64,000 nucleotides of DNA from positions 30,359,083 through 30,423,082 of the forward strand of contig NC_049903.1 in assembly GCF_001411555.2 (NCBI RefSeq). Direction: 5' to 3'. The translations under genes were made by a program, and so were the position numbers. The DNA is from Juglans regia. Taxonomy: Eukaryota; Streptophyta; Magnoliopsida; Fagales; Juglandaceae. Below the pieces are notes generated by a model that did not search any database, was not told the DNA's origin, and saw only the letters and a program-made list of their open reading frames with translations. Of this stretch, positions 59,043 through 64,000 are shown piece after piece. Every line of letters starts with the position of its first letter. The stretch's first letter is position 1.

Positions 59043-59513
59043 TAGGGGTGCTACCCGCCCCTTATGGGGCTGGGGCACCCCTTCCCCGCACCGCATGGGG
59101 TGAGGGGTGGGATTTTCACCCCTGTCCCCACCCCGGGATGCGGGGGCGGGGTACCCCGCCCCGGTGGGCAGGGTGCAGGATGCAGGGCGGATTTCTGTCT
59201 CTTTTCACTTAAAAAAAATACTATATTTATTTTATTTAAAAATTATTTATAAGTATAAAAGTAATTAAAAATACATTTTTAGATTTAAATTATAAATTTA
59301 AATTTTGTAAATATGACTATAATTTAAAAACTATGTAATTTTTATATTTGCTAGTGCATATTTTGTATAAATTGTAGTGTATTAATTTTTAAATTATGTA
59401 GTTTTTAAATTTGTCAATGCATATTTTATGAACAAGTCTAACAAATTATAATATATATTTATATATACATAATTTATAAAATATAAATATATATTTATTT
59501 TTATATATATATG

Positions 59514-59551
<38 letters not shown>

Positions 59552-59655
59552 GGAGGCAGGGGCGGGCCCTCCCCGTCACCAACCCCCACTAGGAGCCCTA
59601 GATACGAGGCGGGAGGCCCTACCCCCGCATAGGCAGAGTGGGATTGCCAGGTTAA
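59043..59655. mobile_element. Insertion with GC-rich ends and AT-rich core
   Basis: The left 170 bases are dominated by GGGGTG and CACCCC words (GGGGCTGGGGCACCCCTTCC, CCCCGCACCGCATGGGG). The right 100 bases contain GGAGGCAGGGGCGGGCCCTC. The core between is almost pure AT with (TA)n at 59519-59548. The ends are crudely inverted. This suggests a non-autonomous DNA element, but no clean terminal repeat or target duplication was found. Confidence 0.4.
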
Positions 59656-60054
59656 TGATATGTGTTTTCTTATTAAAATAATAATAATTAGAATTTTATG
59701 AAAATAATTTTTAAAAACATGTCATTTTTTCTAATAAAATAAGATCATTGCGTCATCCATTCCATAATTAAGGGGTACTCATTAATTTTCTGGATCGCAT
59801 GTTATGTCGTCGTACAAGTCATTTGAAGGAAGTATTGCGCAAAAATTAGAAATCCTTGAAGCTTTTTACTTTTAAAGTGTGGAACTCAAGAGACTAATCT
59901 TACAATTAGCACTAACGTTTTAACGCCGACTGAATCACTGATGCTGAAATCTCCAAAACATTTTAAGGATGTATACACATTGGTAGATTCCCTTTTTTTT
60001 TTTTTTTTTTGTCTTTTGGACAGCAAATGTACCTATATTCCAAGTATACTAAAT
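59656..60054. other. 3' flank of the DP gene
   Basis: AT-rich with a T tract at 59992-60010. Likely contains the 3' UTR of the minus-strand DP gene. No other gene is seen. Confidence 0.4.
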
Positions 60055-63000
60055 TCATTTCAGATGTGTTTCAGAGTTCCAGTGAAATGGTTTGGTGCCT
60101 CGAGGTGTGACTGAGCTTGAAGATGAGTGAGCCGAAAAACTTTGAGAAGCATCTATACTTTCTGGCTGTTGGTCGTATCTCATCAACTCCAGAATATACG
60201 CATCATCATGCAATGAGAAGGGTGTACTGTCAAACAAAAACAATGTAACAAGTCTGAGATTCATGGCTATCAAGTTCTCTTCCCTGCAAGGAAAATCAAT
60301 GTGTACCTATTGAAGTCAAAGTGAACCAATTGCATGTCTTCAGAAATCTCTATCTCAACAGTAGCATGAGGGCTTGTCTGGAGAGAGAGAGAGAGAGGTT
60401 AAAGTCAGGCAATACACCACCCACATCAACAGAAACTGTAGAGATCAATTCCTATCACCTAAAGGCTAAAATGTATATCTGTACATTTCCAAAATCAATA
60501 ACTTGACTTCTACATGCATTTGATTAATAACAACGAAATATATTTTTCAAAAAGAAAAGAGAGAGAGTAAAATTGATTTGTAGTTTAAGGAGAATGAAAC
60601 TTTCTAGAATCTTCAACAATTTTGCAAGAGGGGGAAAAGAACAGGACTCATCTTTATTTATTTAAGTCAAAATCAATAAGCCTAACTAATTTTCGGTTCA
60701 TCCTAATCCATAAACAAAATAAGCATGTACTTCAGAATAGAATCAGATGGGAGGCAGACAGTACGGCTATACATTTCTCCTTTAGACTAATGTCAGTGTA
60801 ACAAATACAAGGAAAATGATGGTAGAAAATATATACCTGAACCAGAATAAATGGCAAAGAAAATCCTTCTGGAGATGCACTTCCACACTTGAGTAACTGA
60901 CAATTGCGCGTCAGCAAATCTTGGAGACCTACAATCTTTTTTTTTATTGAAAACAAAAGTCGAAACATTCAAATACAGAGAAATAGTACATTTATGCCCC
61001 TTAAATAATTAAAAATAAAATAAAATACAATATTTCCTTACAAGAATAGAGAAGATGAAATCAGATCAATCCATAGAGTTCAATACTTGACCTACCCTCT
61101 CATCCAATTGCCATGAATGTACCCGTTTAACACAACAAGATTGCTATATATAACCCCAATTAATTCAAAATATTTTCTAGACTTGAGAAAATATGCCAAT
61201 ATCACATGGATATAGGTATAGCTTATAAATTGTGTGTAGTATTGTTAAATCTCCTGTTGGTTATAGCTTCTATCTAAAGTCAAAGGAGCATCTCTTCGCT
61301 AAAATATAAAGCCCTACTTACTGGCCATTTCTTTTAGCTTTTGGAATAAAATAATCAATTCAGAACGTACTCCACTCACATAATGTGTCTAAGATTGAAA
61401 CAAACTAAGAAAACCAATTAAATGCTCCAAAATTTACACTGGAGACCCTTTCAAAATATAATTACATTGCAAACCTAATTATCTCTCTCTTTTAAAGCAA
61501 GGGATCTCCAGATCATACCATGTAGCTACATATGAAGACAAGGGTGAAAGTTAATAGACTTTATGAGAGAAATTAAATGTCCAACATAGATACCATTATT
61601 TGTAGAAAGAGTAAGTAAAACTATTTTTTATTGGACCCAGGTGTCCAACTAATCCCAAGGGTGCACAAGCCCTCAGCAAGGAGCTTCCCACAAGTGCACT
61701 TTAGATAATTCAAGGGAAAATTCTCCAGTCAGATGGTCCTAAGAGAGTGAATGCAGAGTTTCGAACCAAGGATGTCCGGTTTATGCGGCTCGCCCTAGGA
61801 CCACTACGCCACCCCCTTAGGATTGAAAGAATAAGTAGAACACTAATGCTGGAAACTTCTTGTAGGTAACAGTAAATTAACAATAATTTCCTTGGCACTA
61901 CCTTTTCTTCTAGACCTTTCAAGTAGGCCACTTTCTTTCCAATCTTATTCACCAGCTGAAGTCGCAACGCCTGTGAAGATCAACAGCAAAATTAACATGA
62001 TTGGATTATAGAAATATTATGGGGTTCTTTAGTATGTTTATGTTTATGTGACAGATAGGGAGGAAGAGAGATCTATAATTGTTGTATCACTCAAATGGTC
62101 GAGGAGGCTGCACACAACCTTAATCTCTTCCAAATCCTTTATTCGTGTATTTGGTAGTCCCTTCCAATGGATTTCCTTTTTGTCTCCGGCAATAATATCC
62201 AGTGCCAGAAGAACATTTAATGCATCATACACCCGTCGTCTTATGTTCTTCTCATCAGACTGATTAACCAAAAAGATCATTTTGCAACACAATCATGAAG
62301 CTTCAAGAGAAGCAAATGTTCTAGAATAAATATTTAGAATTATTGAGTTGAATTGAACCTCTGACGATGCTGCCGCATCACCACGTGCTCCGGAAAACTC
62401 TGCAACGATTTCATCTGCGACCTGAACCTCATCAATCAATTCACTAAATTAAAAAATTTAAGGCACAGGAGGTAATCAATCAAACAAGCAAGACTCTTCT
62501 ACTAATCCTAGTGAAAACATAATTTGGTGTAAGTTTATTTAGAGAAGTGGAAAATATATTTCCTAAGGTCTCACTTCTCTTGTCTTTCTGCTAGGTCGCC
62601 AGAAGGCCCATTGCTTGATTTATAAAGAAAAACCAAAAAACATTGATATTCTCCATGATACATTACCCAGTTGTTTGAGGACAACACACAGCAGTCTACA
62701 ATCCTAAGTCAACTCCCACAATCACTGTACTGTTACTAATAACATTCAACTTAAACATTACAATTCTGGCTTTCAACCAGAAATATTGTTTTGATGGAAA
62801 TAGAAAGCGAATCATTAAAAATCCAATATTTTTAAGATTTAAAACAGCATTGAAATTAATAGTAAATTATGTCTTCTCAAATATGAAAAAAATTCTTATG
62901 TTGAGTTAGCATAATTATTATTTGGATAGTCATAGTGAACTCCCACAATCACTCTTATATCTTCATTACCAGAAAATAAGAGCTTATCTAATTTGATTAA

Positions 63001-63731
63001 GGAGATAATTAGTGCATAGAACAGCTTTAGATTCTCTTCCATAAAGCTTCTTAAAAAAAAACTTTAATTCAAAATTAAAATATAAAATTATACCTCATTA
63101 TATGTTGTTCTAACCTTGCTCTCCAACTTCTGACAAACTGGAAAAAAGGAAAACAATGAATTATGTGCCCAGCAAAGATTTACTTGTAGCACCATTGACC
63201 ATCATTACTAAAACGTAGGACCATTGGGAGTTCGACATTCCTATTTTGGATAGATTTTAAAGCTGAACTGAGAGAATATGCTAAATCACGAGATTTAAGA
63301 AACACATATGGAACAAACCAATATTACTGAACTGGCGCAGTCCTCCACCCTTTAGTCTTGATTCTCTTTTCTTCTTTGCTGCTCTGCTTCTGTTTTTAAA
63401 ATAAAAGAAGAGAACACAATCAAAGCTGATAAGAACACAAACAAACAATTAACTTGTTCCAGTGTAGGCATGCCAGTTATTGTTTGTCATGCAAATTCTT
63501 GAATAAAAATACTCAAAAATAGTAACTTCTTTTAACTGAAAAGCAAGATACTAACCCCTCATTGAAGAGGATGGCATTCTCATGATGGGAAGCCATATTG
63601 TTTGTTCCATGGTTACTCTGGCAATGAGTTGGCACATTACCACAACTCATTGAAGCTGCACCTGGACCTTCTCCACTAGACGTTTTCTGATTCAAGTGGC
63701 CAAAAGTGTATCTAGAGTACCTGTCTTCCAT
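60055..63731 (-). CDS. DP-family dimerisation partner of E2F (DPA/DPB-like transcription factor)
   Basis: Nine exons are inferred, all with GT-AG introns: 63731-63556, 63389-63319, 63137-63094, 62421-62359, 62259-62119, 61970-61902, 60935-60837, 60377-60307 and 60226-60055. The product is 301 residues (DPA of Arabidopsis is about 290). DP binds E2F in the nucleus, and the pair regulates G1/S genes. The winged-helix DNA-binding domain (about 70-165) contains GGGLRQFSNIVCQKLESK and the RRRVYD motif at 125-130 in NIRRRVYDALNVLLALDIIA. A leucine-zipper-like dimerisation segment (LQLVNKIGKKVAYLKGLEEK) follows at about 168-188. The DP marker block (FILVQ, then ATVEIEISEDMQLVHFDF and STPFSLHDDAYILELM) covers about 210-265. 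A Ser-rich tail ends at TGA. An in-frame TAA lies seven codons before the ATG at 63731, so that start is the first possible in this exon. A non-coding first exon upstream is possible (GTGAGT near 63760). Confidence 0.93.
61622..61824 (-). mobile_element. tRNA-derived SINE in an intron of the DP gene
   Basis: GAAAGAGTAAGTAAAAC (61605-61621) and GAAAGAATAAGTAGAAC (61825-61841) are a 17-bp target duplication with two changes. On the minus strand the 203-bp insert starts CCTAAGGGGGTGGCGTAGTG. TGGCGTAGTGGT is a good A box and GGTTCGAAACT a good B box of a tRNA-type pol III promoter. It ends in AATAAAAAATAG. It lies in the intron between exons 6 and 7, in the same orientation as the gene. Confidence 0.85.
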
Positions 63732-64000
63732 CAGATTGCAGAAGTTACTTTACTCACCCTCACTCCCCAGGCAGTATTTGTAAGGAAGAGCTGTATATGT
63801 TAATTGCTACGTTTTCAATCTCTTGTTTCAAATTGCAATTTAAGAGGAAAAGAAAAGGCAAGAAAGGAATTTGATGATAACAAATGTTGTAATTATGTTC
63901 TTTTCTGAAAGGTACTTCTGGTTGTGTATTGTGGAATTTGACGGATTGAAAGGTAATTTCATAAATAAAGCACTTCAAAATGCTTTCCGGTCTCTTGTAT
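63732..64000 (-). promoter_or_regulatory. Upstream region of the DP gene
   Basis: AT-rich sequence before the DP start. GGTGAGTAAAG on the minus strand near 63757 could be the donor of an untranslated first exon. No E2F-like site (TTTSGCGC) is seen within the window. Confidence 0.35.

Noticed and set aside
61755..61820. A tRNA gene in the DP intron
   Set aside because: The A and B boxes are there, but no cloverleaf can be closed, and the sequence is the head of a SINE with its own target duplication.
61710..61967. A longer frame running on from DP exon 6
   Set aside because: Only the first 23 residues fit the DP family; the rest is intron and SINE after a good GTAGTG donor.

Overview
The window is nuclear DNA of a flowering plant, most likely a woody eudicot. 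The genes have GT-AG introns and plant-specific families (a Dof factor, a plant U-box/ARM ligase), and they sit in AT-rich, microsatellite-rich DNA crowded with plant-type LTR retrotransposons, L1-type LINEs, tRNA-derived SINEs and MITEs. A small TAA-flanked MITE with degenerate CATCTCA repeats recalls elements common in Juglandaceae and other Fagales, but that lineage call is only recollection.

Four host genes are well supported. (1) An intronless dyskerin/CBF5 pseudouridine synthase (13675-15519, +) has a TATA box and a telo-box leader, and a decayed partial tandem copy of its 3' end lies downstream. (2) A five-exon plant U-box/ARM E3 ligase of the PUB13/PUB14 type (28831-33480, +) appears to use a GC donor in its first intron. 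(3) A two-exon Dof zinc-finger factor (42922-44129, -) belongs to the OBP3/DOF2.4/DOF5.1 group. (4) A nine-exon DP partner of E2F (60055-63731, -) carries a SINE in one intron. They do not form a pathway: they serve rRNA modification, ubiquitination, transcription and cell-cycle control.

The rest is mostly mobile DNA. 0.8-6 kb is a non-autonomous LTR element whose interior is a series of tandem repeats. 7.5-8.1 kb is a solo LTR with a perfect 5-bp target duplication. 8.6-11 kb is a graveyard (gypsy gag remnant, LINE tail, CCGGTAC-rich insert, Tourist-like MITE), followed by a possible NAC-domain fragment. 18.6-23.9 kb is a full-length but decayed L1-type LINE with an 11-bp target duplication. 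46.9-57.4 kb is a complete, decayed Ty3/gypsy element of the Tat type: 433-bp LTRs about 11% different, a 5-bp target duplication, two RNase H domains, and an extra antisense ORF between integrase and the 3' LTR. Between the Dof gene and that element lies a long inverted repeat able to fold into a hairpin.

No rRNA, tRNA gene, CRISPR array or bacterial-type operon is visible. Exon boundaries were set by eye from splice signals, reading frame and remembered family sequences. Repeat boundaries are exact only where a target-site duplication is stated.
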